Positions 1 to 6,611 of a stretch of DNA of 11,580 nucleotides are shown here, piece after piece. The stretch covers positions 1 to 11,580 of the forward strand of contig DHJO01000108.1 in assembly GCA_002404375.1 (NCBI GenBank), in the 5' to 3' direction. The notes beneath the pieces are model-generated. The model was not told where the DNA came from, did not search any database, and saw only the letters and a program-made list of their open reading frames with translations. Within the stretch, counting starts at the first letter, position 1. Every line of letters begins with the position of its first letter. The translations under genes and the position numbers were made by a program. Source of the DNA: Gemmatimonadales bacterium UBA4718. GTDB taxonomy: Bacteria > Gemmatimonadota > Gemmatimonadetes > Gemmatimonadales > Gemmatimonadaceae.

Positions 1-734
1 ACCTCGTCGACGTGATCCTGCAGAACGATGTGGCCCGCGCGCTTCTCGGCGAAACCCTTGATGTCCCGGTATTTGCTCTTCGCCATTAGCGAGTCCATTA
101 GCGGCGTGCCGAGCTCGAACTCGACGACTTTTCTTCCGTTCAGCCAATGCTCGCCATGATTTCCGCGAAAGACTATCGTCGACGTGTTCCATTCACCGAC
201 CGGCTTCAGCACCTTGTTTCCGTTTGGCGGAATGAGATCGTAAAGCGCTCCGGCGCGGTGTGACGGAACCTTATTGTCTTCGTGAAGACTGTCGTCGAGC
301 ATCTGATACTCGAAGCCAAGTGCCGCGTGGTTGGGCGCATTGGCCATCGAGATCTCTTCCGATACGTTGTACTTTACGCCGCTGTTTCCGGCGCGGCTGA
401 TCTTCCATTCCCAAGTCAGCTCGAAATCGCGGAACGTCTCCTTCGTCATGAGATCGCCGCCGGCGGCGGGCTGTCCGTCCGGCAGTCGGGGAACCTGCCC
501 ATCGGCGAGTTTCCTGATCGTGCCGCTTTCGATCTTCCAGTGCGCGGTAGGCACGCTGTCGTAGCCGAGGCCGCGCCAGCCGTCGAACGTCTTGCCATCG
601 AACAACAGACGCCACCCATCGCGCTGTTCGGCCGGAGACAAAGTATTCAGCGCGCCGGTTCCCATCTGCGCCGGAGGCGCGCACGCGACTGCCACGATCG
701 CGCAGGCGAGCACAATTCTATAGTAGTTCGTCAT
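1..734 (-). CDS. DUF1080 (3-keto-disaccharide hydrolase-like) lipoprotein, C-terminus cut by window edge
   Basis: This frame stays open from the ATG at 734 to the window edge, giving 244 residues. The N-terminus (MTNYYRIVLACAIVAVAC) is a short signal with a possible lipobox ending at Cys18, although Ala rather than Leu sits at -3; an outer-envelope lipoprotein is therefore inferred. From about residue 39 the DUF1080 signature follows: GWRLLFDGKTFDGW (40-53), a W-K-I-E-x-G-x-I segment, DLMTKETFRDFELTWEWK, GNSGVKYNV, GFEYQMLDD and, close to the edge, IVLQDHVDEV. The family normally ends with a QDHG-x-x-(V/P)-W-F-R-N-I stretch, so perhaps 10-15 residues are missing. DUF1080 proteins adopt a concanavalin/laminarinase-like fold, and some hydrolyse 3-keto-glycosides. 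The ATG overlaps the transporter stop by 4 nt (ATGA), implying translational coupling. Its place in a hexuronate operon suggests it releases or trims uronate-containing sugars outside the cytoplasm, but the substrate is unknown. Confidence 0.88.
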   Translation of the reverse strand, partial: MTNYYRIVLACAIVAVACAPPAQMGTGALNTLSPAEQRDGWRLLFDGKTFDGWRGLGYDSVPTAHWKIESGTIRKLADGQVPRLPDGQPAAGGDLMTKETFRDFELTWEWKISRAGNSGVKYNVSEEISMANAPNHAALGFEYQMLDDSLHEDNKVPSHRAGALYDLIPPNGNKVLKPVGEWNTSTIVFRGNHGEHWLNGRKVVEFELGTPLMDSLMAKSKYRDIKGFAEKRAGHIVLQDHVDE

Positions 735-1945
735 ACCTGTCCGGTTGCGAGATGCGCCGGCTCCAGGCGCGGCGCGAGCAGATGTATAATCGCCCACGCC
801 GTGACGTACGCAAGGCCGCACACAACGAAGATCGGCGCATAGTCGCTTCCATTCGCCTGGAGAACCCGTCCCGTAACCCGTTGGAACAGCACGCCGCCCA
901 TCGCTCCAGCAAACGCACCGATCCCGACCACCGAGCCGACCGCGAAATTGGGAAACATGTCGCTTGCCAGAGTATACACGTTCGCCGACCACGCCTGATG
1001 GGCCGCGGCCGCCACGCCGACGATCAGCACCGCTGCCCACATGCTCGGCGCGCGCGACACGAGTGTCGTAGGCACGATGAGGAGCGCCATGGCAAGCATC
1101 GTCGTCTTGCGCGCGCGATTCACAGACCACCCGCGTTTGATCAACGCGCTCGAGACCCAGCCGCCGCCAACTGACCCGACGTCGGCGATGAGATACACGA
1201 CGATGATCGGGGCGGCGACCTGCGCGAGCTTCACACCGTACCTGGCGTCGAGGAATTTCGGCAGCCAATAGAGGTAGAACCACCAGATGGGGTCGGCCAT
1301 CAGTTTGCCGACGATGAACGCCCACGTCTGCCGGTGCCCGAACAGGCTGACCCAGGGAACCTTCGGTTGGGCGACCGATGCGCCATTCACGGGAGGGTTT
1401 CGATACAGCGGAATCCAGAGCAGAAGCCAGAGAAGACCCAGCGCGCCCGTCGCGACGAATGCCCATCGCCATCCCCACCTGAGCGCAAGCCACGGCACCA
1501 GGAGCGGGGTGAGGATGGCACCGGTGTTGGTGCCCGCGTTGAAGATCCCGGTCGCCAGCGCGCGCTCCCTCTGCGGAAACCACTCAGCGACCGCCTTGAT
1601 CGAGCCCGGAAAGATCGCCGACTCGCTCACTCCGAGCATTGCGCGGGCGATCGAGAACCCCGCGGCCGTCCTGGCGAATGCGTGGCCGATCGCGGCGATG
1701 CTCCACGCAACCACGGCTGCCGCCATTCCACGACGCACGCCGATCCAGTCCATTGCCCTGCCCGCGGCAAGGAACCCCGCGGCGTAGGCGAGGCTGAACC
1801 ACGAGACGATGTCGCCGTAGTCGGCCTCGGTCCAATGCAGCTCGCGCTGCAGAGTCGGCGCGAGAATGCCCAGTACCTGACGGTCGACGTAGTTGATCGT
1901 CGTCGCGACGAAGAGTAGCGCGCAGATAGTCCAACGGTAGGACAT
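731..1945 (-). CDS. exuT: MFS hexuronate transporter, ExuT-like (anion:cation symporter family)
   Basis: A 404-residue, very hydrophobic protein with the layout of a 12-helix MFS carrier. The first helix starts at once (RWTICALLFVATTINYVDRQ, 4-23). A motif-A-like loop AGRAMDWIGVRRGM lies at 61-74. The segment GVSESAIFPGSIKAVAEWFP (105-124) is typical of the ACS subfamily that includes ExuT glucuronate/galacturonate permeases. A hydrophilic central loop lies near 182-205 between the two six-helix halves. I chose the ATG at 1945. The open frame can be extended to a TTG at 2008, but that would overlap the uxuA end and add 21 polar residues before helix 1. An AGGGAG stretch at about 1984-1989 is too far from this ATG to act as a normal ribosome binding site, so the start is not certain. 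It sits 49 bp downstream of uxuA and overlaps the DUF1080 gene by 4 nt. Uptake of glucuronate, galacturonate or a related acid sugar is inferred from family and context. Confidence 0.85.
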   Translation of the reverse strand: MSYRWTICALLFVATTINYVDRQVLGILAPTLQRELHWTEADYGDIVSWFSLAYAAGFLAAGRAMDWIGVRRGMAAAVVAWSIAAIGHAFARTAAGFSIARAMLGVSESAIFPGSIKAVAEWFPQRERALATGIFNAGTNTGAILTPLLVPWLALRWGWRWAFVATGALGLLWLLLWIPLYRNPPVNGASVAQPKVPWVSLFGHRQTWAFIVGKLMADPIWWFYLYWLPKFLDARYGVKLAQVAAPIIVVYLIADVGSVGGGWVSSALIKRGWSVNRARKTTMLAMALLIVPTTLVSRAPSMWAAVLIVGVAAAAHQAWSANVYTLASDMFPNFAVGSVVGIGAFAGAMGGVLFQRVTGRVLQANGSDYAPIFVVCGLAYVTAWAIIHLLAPRLEPAHLATGQV

Positions 1946-1994
1946 GGCGCGCTGTAAATCGGCTGAATCGGCGACCAATAACTCCCTCTGCGGA

Positions 1995-3032
1995 TTAACC
2001 ACCAGCAATTCCTTCCCAGAGGCCGTGAAGGTACATCGCGCCCAGCGCCCGATCGTGCAGGCCGTAACCAGGTTGCGCGGTCTCGCCCCAGATCATGCGT
2101 CCGTGATCGGAGCGTATCGGCCCCGCGAAACCGGTGTCGTGCAGCGCACCGAGCACGGCGCGCATGTCGACGTCGCCGAACTCCGACGGATGCGCGGTCT
2201 CCTGGAACGAACGGACACCGGTACGCTTGATGTTCCGGCAGTGCGCGAAGTTGATGCGGCCCTTCGCCCCGATGCGGCGAACGATGGCGGGCAGATCGTT
2301 CTTCGGATCGGCGGCGAGGGAGCCGGCGCAAAAGGTGATGCCGTTCGCGGGGTCGTCGACAATGTTGGTGACACGCTCGAGCGCCGCGCCATCGGTAATG
2401 ATTCGTGGCAGTCCAAAGATCGACCATGGCGGATCATCCGGGTGCAGCGCCATGCGCACACCCGACGATGCGGCGACCGGCACGACCCGCTCCAGGAAGT
2501 ACGCAAGGTTGTCCCAGAGCCTGGTCTCGTCCACCGACCGATACGCGTCGAGGAGCTTTTTCAGCTGGTCCGCAGTATACGCCGTCGCCCAACCGGGCAA
2601 CTCGGCCGTGCCGTGCGAGAGATCGATCTTCATGAGCGCGGCGTCGTCGTAGGCGAGCGCGCTGGAGCCGTCATCGAGGCGGCGCGCGAGCTCGGTCCGA
2701 GTCCAGTCGAAGACCGGCATGAAGTTGTAGCACAGTACGGGGACGCCCGCACGACCCAAATTGCGCACGCTTTCGCAATAGTTTTCGACGAACCGCGCCC
2801 GCGTCGCGCGGCCGAGCTTGATGTCCTCGTGAACTGGAATGCTCTCGATGACGGCGAGCGACATGCCGTGCCGCTCCACTTCTTCGCGCAGCGCCGCGAT
2901 CCGATCCAATGGCCACGGCTCACCGACAGGAATGTCGAAGAGTGCGCCGACGACGCCGCGCACTGCGGGAATCTGGCGGATGTACGCGAGTGGAATCGGG
3001 TCGCGGGGCCCGAACCAGCGGAACGTGATCAT
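1995..3032 (-). CDS. uxuA: Mannonate dehydratase (EC 4.2.1.8)
   Basis: Converts D-mannonate to 2-keto-3-deoxygluconate in the cytosol, the committed dehydration of the glucuronate (Ashwell) pathway. The 345-residue product matches the shorter UxuA/ManD type; the E. coli enzyme is about 394. Hallmarks are MALHPDDPPWSIFGLPRIIT (194-213), ITFCAGSL (232-239), NFAHCRNIKRTG (261-272), ETAHPSEFGD (278-287) and RSDHGRMIWGE (307-317). His197, Cys235, His264 and Asp309 align by position with the His-Cys-His-Asp Mn2+ ligands known in the family, so the enzyme looks intact. The ATG at 3032 is preferred because the family begins near MxxxFRWFGPxD; upstream in-frame codons as far as 3119 would lie inside eda. 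A GAAGAAGG stretch precedes the ATG by about 10 nt. It follows eda by 34 bp, with a 13-codon mini-ORF in between, and is followed by the transporter. Confidence 0.95.
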   Translation of the reverse strand: MITFRWFGPRDPIPLAYIRQIPAVRGVVGALFDIPVGEPWPLDRIAALREEVERHGMSLAVIESIPVHEDIKLGRATRARFVENYCESVRNLGRAGVPVLCYNFMPVFDWTRTELARRLDDGSSALAYDDAALMKIDLSHGTAELPGWATAYTADQLKKLLDAYRSVDETRLWDNLAYFLERVVPVAASSGVRMALHPDDPPWSIFGLPRIITDGAALERVTNIVDDPANGITFCAGSLAADPKNDLPAIVRRIGAKGRINFAHCRNIKRTGVRSFQETAHPSEFGDVDMRAVLGALHDTGFAGPIRSDHGRMIWGETAQPGYGLHDRALGAMYLHGLWEGIAGG

Positions 3033-3070
3033 CCGGCAGCTACCTTCTTCGTCCAGACGAGAGGATTCAT
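3029..3070 (-). other. 13-codon mini-ORF bridging eda and uxuA
   Basis: Reading MNPLVWTKKVAAG, this mini-ORF starts with an ATG that shares ATGA with the eda stop (3070-3067). Its TGA shares ATGA with the uxuA start (3032-3029). It exactly fills the 34-bp gap and contains the uxuA ribosome-binding-like GAAGAAGG. It could carry ribosomes from eda to uxuA by terminating and restarting, or it could be chance. No function for the peptide is implied. Confidence 0.3.
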
Positions 3071-3732
3071 GGGACGCGCGCCTTGCGCACCGCCGCGAGA
3101 AACTGCGCGGCGAGCGCACTGATCGCAGCGTAGTCGCGCCGAGCGAGCGCGTCCTTCGATATCAGCTCGCCGCCGACACCGACCGCGGCGGCGCCGGCGT
3201 CGAACATCTCGCGCACATTGTCCAGCGTCACGCCGCCGGTCGGAACGAGCGGAATCTGCGGAAACGGCCCGCGCAGCGCGCGGAGATATGACGCACCACC
3301 GAGGTTCTGCGCGGGAAAGACCTTCACCATGTCGCCACCCAGGCGAAACGCCTCGAACACTTCGGTGGGTGTGAGCGCGCCAGGGAGCACGGCGACGTCC
3401 GCGCGGCGCGCCGCATCTATCACCTCCGGCACGAGGCACGGCGTGACGATGAACTCCGCCCCGGCATCGACAGCGCGCGTGGCCGTCTCGGCGTCCGTCA
3501 CGGTCCCCGCGCCGACGAGCACTTTGTCGCCGAACCGCTTCGCCACCGACGCGATCGCCTTGATCGCACCCGGCACTGTCATAGTGATCTCGGCGACAGT
3601 GAGTCCCGCTTCCACCAGCGCCTCGACGACCGCCAGCGCGGCGTCAGCGCTCTCCGCGCGGATTACGGGAACGATTCCAACCTCGCGAAGCGTGGATAGT
3701 GCCGACAATCGCGAGCGCGTTTTAGAAGTCAC
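3067..3732 (-). CDS. eda: KDPG / KHG aldolase (2-dehydro-3-deoxy-phosphogluconate aldolase)
   Basis: A class I aldolase cleaving 2-keto-3-deoxy-6-phosphogluconate to pyruvate and glyceraldehyde-3-phosphate, the last step of hexuronate and Entner-Doudoroff catabolism; many members also act on 4-hydroxy-2-oxoglutarate. The 221-residue TIM-barrel protein has VPVIRAE (21-27, with Arg25), AEITMTVPGA (47-56, catalytic Glu48), GAGTV (74-78), PGALTPTE (117-124), MVKVFPAQ (135-142, Schiff-base Lys137) and PTGGV (164-168), all in the family order and spacing. The start is a GTG at 3732. An ATG lies 15 nt upstream in another frame and runs straight into a stop, and no strong ribosome binding site is visible, so initiation may be weak. 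It is the first gene of the minus-strand operon and is divergent from the SDR gene. KDG kinase, needed to make its substrate from the UxuA product, is not in the window. Confidence 0.95.
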   Translation of the reverse strand: MTSKTRSRLSALSTLREVGIVPVIRAESADAALAVVEALVEAGLTVAEITMTVPGAIKAIASVAKRFGDKVLVGAGTVTDAETATRAVDAGAEFIVTPCLVPEVIDAARRADVAVLPGALTPTEVFEAFRLGGDMVKVFPAQNLGGASYLRALRGPFPQIPLVPTGGVTLDNVREMFDAGAAAVGVGGELISKDALARRDYAAISALAAQFLAAVRKARVP

Positions 3733-3797
3733 AAGGCGACGAGATTCATGCGCAATCTTACGTTCCGACCAATCTACTCACCAGATTCTACCGAATC
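3733..3797. promoter_or_regulatory. Divergent eda/SDR intergenic region with a cluster of AGATT/AATCT half-sites
   Basis: These 65 bp separate the divergent starts and must hold both promoters. They contain AGATT (3742-3746), AATCT (3754-3758), AATCT (3771-3775) and AGATT (3783-3787). This makes two inverted repeats, each with a 7-nt spacer, whose centres are 29 bp apart. A further inverted repeat, GATTC-TACC-GAATC (3784-3797), abuts the SDR start codon. Such an arrangement suits a dimeric uronate-responsive repressor (GntR or LacI type are usual for this pathway), but no regulator gene is present in the window. No clear -35/-10 pair could be picked with confidence. Confidence 0.45.
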
Positions 3798-4574
3798 ATG
3801 TCCTTTCCCGGGCTCGATCTTACAGACCGCACCGCCGTCGTCATCGGCGCCACCTCGGGTATCGGTAAAGCGATCGCGCTCGCGCTGGCCGACGCCGGCG
3901 CTGATGTCGTCCCTACGGGTCGTCGAGCGAAACTCACTAAGCAGGCCGCGCGCGACATTGAAGCTCGCGGACGCCGCTCGCTGGCAATAACCTCGGACGT
4001 GTCGGATGCGGATTCCCTCCAGGCGCTCGCCGACGCGACTATCGAGAAATTCGGGAAGGTGGACATCCTGGTGAACGCCGCGGGCCGCACGGTCCGGCGC
4101 CCCACGCTCGAGGTCACGGACGCCGAGTGGAATGAGATCATGGACACGAACCTTACCGGTATGCTGCGGGCCTGCCGCGTCTTCGGATACTACATGATCG
4201 AGCGGCGGTACGGACGCATCATCAACATTGGATCGCTCACGTCCGTGGTCGCGCTGTACGAAGTCGCCGCGTACGGAGCGAGCAAGGCGGGCGTAGCGGC
4301 GCTGACGAAGTCTCTCGCGGTCGAGTGGGCGCCGCACAACGTATGCGTCAACGCGATCCTGCCCGGTGTCTTCCGAACGGCGCTCAACGAGGGTCTGCTC
4401 GACGGCACCGATCGTGGCCGCGAGCTCCTGATGCGCACGCCGATGCGGCGCTTCGGCCAGCCCGAAGAGGTCGCGGGCGCGGCGGTTTTTCTCGCGTCCG
4501 ATGCGGCGAGTTTCGTCACCGGACATCTGCTCGCGGTGGATGGCGGCTTCCTCGCAAGCGGGGTGAATCAGTAG
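3798..4574 (+). CDS. Classical SDR dehydrogenase; likely hexuronate-pathway (mannonate or gluconate-type) oxidoreductase
   Basis: A 258-residue NAD(P)-dependent short-chain dehydrogenase with all classical motifs. The cofactor loop is GATSGIG (17-23), followed by NAAG (93-96), Asn118, catalytic Ser146, and Tyr159-x3-Lys163 in AAYGASKAGV. The C-terminal VDGG (247-250) is also typical. Arg42/Arg43 after the second strand, with no acidic residue there, suggest NADP(H) preference. The sequence most resembles the KduD/gluconate-5-dehydrogenase branch. Divergent from eda-uxuA-exuT and with no separate uxuB present, it probably reduces fructuronate to mannonate; SDR-type UxuB enzymes are known in Bacillus. 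A 2-keto-3-deoxygluconate or gluconate 5-dehydrogenase role is the main alternative. The ATG at 3798 has no visible Shine-Dalgarno sequence, so translation may be leaderless or depend on another feature. Confidence 0.85.
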   Translation: MSFPGLDLTDRTAVVIGATSGIGKAIALALADAGADVVPTGRRAKLTKQAARDIEARGRRSLAITSDVSDADSLQALADATIEKFGKVDILVNAAGRTVRRPTLEVTDAEWNEIMDTNLTGMLRACRVFGYYMIERRYGRIINIGSLTSVVALYEVAAYGASKAGVAALTKSLAVEWAPHNVCVNAILPGVFRTALNEGLLDGTDRGRELLMRTPMRRFGQPEEVAGAAVFLASDAASFVTGHLLAVDGGFLASGVNQ

Positions 4575-4642
4575 GGCCGGGAATAAATCGCGGACCCTCG
4601 AGGTCTATATAGGACCAACACTTTCCTCGAGACGAATCCGCA
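4575..4642 (+). promoter_or_regulatory. Probable promoter region of the phosphoesterase-sigma-anti-sigma unit
   Basis: A 68-bp gap between the SDR stop and the phosphoesterase start. It holds a repeated CCTCGAG (4596-4602 and 4625-4631; the first copy extends to the palindrome CCTCGAGG) and a near-palindrome, GGTC-TATATA-GGACC (4602-4616). GGAAT at 4580-4584 and GGTC at 4602-4605 are 17 nt apart, roughly like an ECF-type -35/-10 pair, which would fit autoregulation. The match is loose. No intrinsic terminator with a T-run is seen for the SDR gene. Confidence 0.3.
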
Positions 4643-6019
4643 ATGCCACACACTCCCGGTAAATCAGGCGCCCCAACGAAGCACGATCACCCTCATACCC
4701 AGGTAGCGGTCGACAGCGAGCCCACCGACACCGCTACAGACTCAGACGGCCTCGATCGCCGCAACTTCCTGAGCTGCATGGCATGGGTTGGGACAGGCCT
4801 GCTGTGGACGATTAGCGGGGGCATCCCGAGCTCGTCACGCCTCGGTGCTCAAACACCGAAGAAAGGAGAGCTCTTCTTCATGCAGATAAGCGACAGTCAC
4901 ATCGGCTTCGACAAAGCTGCGAACAGCGATGTGACTGCGACGCTTCGGGCAGCGATCGCCAAGATCAATGCCCTCAAGGTTCAACCTGCGTTTCTCCTCC
5001 ATACAGGCGATATCACCCAGCTCTCAAAGCCTTCCGAGTTTGATACGGCCGATCAGGTTTTGCGGGAAGCTCGCACCGGGAAAACCTTCTACGTTCCGGG
5101 AGAACATGATGTAAGCGTAGATGGCGGTGCGAGCTACCTGCAGCGTTATGGCAAGGATGCACAGAAGACACGCGACGGCGGCGGCTGGTACAGCTTCGAC
5201 CACAGCGGAGTGCACTTCATGGGACTCGTAAACGTTCTCAATCTGAAAGCGGGTGGATTGGGATCATTGGGACCGGAGCAGCTCGAGTGGATCGAGCGCG
5301 ACGTGAAGCATCTCTCGAGCAGCACGCCAATCGTGGTGTTTGCCCACGTGCCACTGTGGAGTGTATATCCGGCGTGGGGCTGGGGGACGGATGACGGGGC
5401 GCGCGCCTTGAGTTATCTCAAGCGGTTCGGCTCAGTCACCGTACTGAATGGGCACATACATCAAACAATGCAAAAGGTGGAGGGCAATGTCGCATTTCAC
5501 ACCGCGCTCTCTACGGCGTTTCCGCAGCCCCGCCCGGGAACGGCGCCATCGCCGGGCCCGATGGTTGTTCCCGCGGGTCAACTGAAGGACGTGCTCGGAG
5601 TGCGCGAAGTTCATTATGTACCTTCGAACCGTCACCTTGCGGTGGTCGATCACACACTTTCGGGCAATTCTCCCGACGCCGCATTTGCCGCCGGCGAGGC
5701 CGCGGCGAGAGCACACGCATCCGCTGCATCGCAAGCTGCCGCGGGCGGAGTCGCTGGTGCATCGGCGGCAAACGAGGTGACAATCGACAATTTCGCCTTC
5801 AACCCGAAAATTGTTACCGTGAAGGCGGGCTCCAAACTGACGTGGCGCAATCGGGACGACGTGCCGCACAAGATCCAGAGCACGGACAATCGTTTCGCGG
5901 CCTCTCCGTTGCTGGACACGAAGGCAGTGTATTCGGTGAGTTTCCCGGAGGGCGGAGAATTCCCATATTTTTGCTCAGTGCACCCAGTCATGCAGGGAAA
6001 GGTCGTCGTAACGCGATGA
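4643..6019 (+). CDS. Tat-exported calcineurin-like metallophosphoesterase fused to an amicyanin-type cupredoxin domain
   Basis: The 458-residue protein has three parts. First, residues 1-60 form a long, His-containing N-region with DRRNFL (38-43) and a hydrophobic segment (44-60): a twin-arginine signal with Asp in place of Ser/Thr before the arginines. Second, a calcineurin-like phosphoesterase spans about 76-340, with ISDSH (82-86), HTGD (120-123), PGEHD (152-156, Glu where GNHD is commoner), FAHVPL (233-238) and NGHIH (269-273), covering the expected two-metal ligands. Third, after an Ala/Ser/Gly-rich linker (about 343-377) comes a cupredoxin (378-458). It has DVPHK (406-410; His409) and YFCSVHPVMQGKVVV (442-456), giving Cys444, His447 and Met450 in the C-x2-H-x2-M spacing of amicyanin, so a type 1 copper site is expected. 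It is probably a periplasmic, folded-exported enzyme; the substrate and redox partner are unknown. It is followed 13 bp later by an ECF sigma gene, implying co-regulation. Confidence 0.9.
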   Translation: MPHTPGKSGAPTKHDHPHTQVAVDSEPTDTATDSDGLDRRNFLSCMAWVGTGLLWTISGGIPSSSRLGAQTPKKGELFFMQISDSHIGFDKAANSDVTATLRAAIAKINALKVQPAFLLHTGDITQLSKPSEFDTADQVLREARTGKTFYVPGEHDVSVDGGASYLQRYGKDAQKTRDGGGWYSFDHSGVHFMGLVNVLNLKAGGLGSLGPEQLEWIERDVKHLSSSTPIVVFAHVPLWSVYPAWGWGTDDGARALSYLKRFGSVTVLNGHIHQTMQKVEGNVAFHTALSTAFPQPRPGTAPSPGPMVVPAGQLKDVLGVREVHYVPSNRHLAVVDHTLSGNSPDAAFAAGEAAARAHASAASQAAAGGVAGASAANEVTIDNFAFNPKIVTVKAGSKLTWRNRDDVPHKIQSTDNRFAASPLLDTKAVYSVSFPEGGEFPYFCSVHPVMQGKVVVTR

Positions 6020-6036
6020 TAGTGGACTTGACGTGA
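6016..6036 (+). other. 6-codon mini-ORF bridging the phosphoesterase and sigma-factor genes
   Basis: Reading MIVDLT, its ATG shares ATGA with the phosphoesterase stop (6016-6019). Its TGA shares GTGA with the assumed GTG start of the sigma gene (6033-6036). This repeats the geometry seen between eda and uxuA and may couple translation. If the sigma gene actually starts further downstream, the second overlap loses its meaning. Confidence 0.25.
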
Positions 6037-6611
6037 GGTTAGTAAGTCATGCTGACAAGTCGGTAGAGGTGGGGCGTGCCGAAGGTCCTCAGGTGGGGCA
6101 GTTCGAACGCGTCGTGCTTCCACACTTATCCGCGGGCTTCACTCTCGCGATGTATCTCACCGGCAACAAAGCCGACGCGGAAGACGCCGTGCAGGAAGCC
6201 ATTCTCCGGGCCGTCCGGTACTTTTCAACGCTCCGCGATGACGATGCGCGCGCCTGGTTCCTGACAATCGTGCGCCGGGTCTGCTTTACCGCGTACCGCA
6301 CGGATCGCCCGCAAGGAACCGACATGATCTCGATAGATGCGGTCGGACCTCAATTGGTCGATAGTCGCGAACAGCCCGACATGGCCGCAGAACGATTGCA
6401 GGTTCAACAACGGGTGCGCGCCGCCGTTGACCAACTCCCGCCCCTTCTCCGCGAGGCGATCGTTCTGCGAGAGCTTCAGTCTTTCTCATACGCCGAGGTT
6501 GCCGCGGTGACGGAAGTACCGATTGGGACCGTCATGTCGCGCTTGTCGAGAGCTCGAGCGCGCCTGGCTGATCTTCTTCATGACGTCGTGGACTTCGGAG
6601 ATGTCGCATGA
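6033..6611 (+). CDS. ECF-type RNA polymerase sigma factor
   Basis: This 192-residue sigma-70 family protein has regions 2 and 4 only, the ECF layout, and directs RNA polymerase to a dedicated promoter set. Region 2 spans about 24-92, with the core-binding helix NKADAEDAVQEAILRAVRYF (45-64) and the RAWFLTIVRRVCFTAYR segment (73-89). Region 4 spans about 126-182, with LPPLLREAIVLRELQSFSYA (135-154) and the recognition helix VPIGTVMSRLSRARARL (162-178). The start is uncertain: the GTG at 6033 gives a 20-residue polar lead-in, while in-frame GTGs at 6069 and 6093 would also leave the domain intact. Its last four bases overlap the next gene (ATGA), the usual layout for a sigma factor and its anti-sigma. 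The target regulon is not visible here but plausibly includes its own operon. Confidence 0.92.
   Translation: MRLVSHADKSVEVGRAEGPQVGQFERVVLPHLSAGFTLAMYLTGNKADAEDAVQEAILRAVRYFSTLRDDDARAWFLTIVRRVCFTAYRTDRPQGTDMISIDAVGPQLVDSREQPDMAAERLQVQQRVRAAVDQLPPLLREAIVLRELQSFSYAEVAAVTEVPIGTVMSRLSRARARLADLLHDVVDFGDVA

Noticed and set aside
282..842. A 186-codon plus-strand frame at the left end
   Set aside because: It lies opposite the DUF1080 gene and the transporter end; the peptide is Arg/Ala-rich with no motifs.
1627..2427. A 266-codon minus-strand frame spanning the uxuA/transporter junction
   Set aside because: It is a +1/+2 shadow of two real genes on the same strand, with a low-complexity Arg/Ser product.
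1944..3122. A 392-codon plus-strand open frame opposite uxuA
   Set aside because: It is antisense to a gene with complete UxuA motifs, is rich in Arg, has no domain pattern, and is the expected shadow of a GC-rich coding strand.
3774..4526. A 250-codon minus-strand open frame opposite the SDR gene
   Set aside because: The plus-strand SDR has every classical motif; the antisense product is Arg/Asp-rich with no recognisable features.
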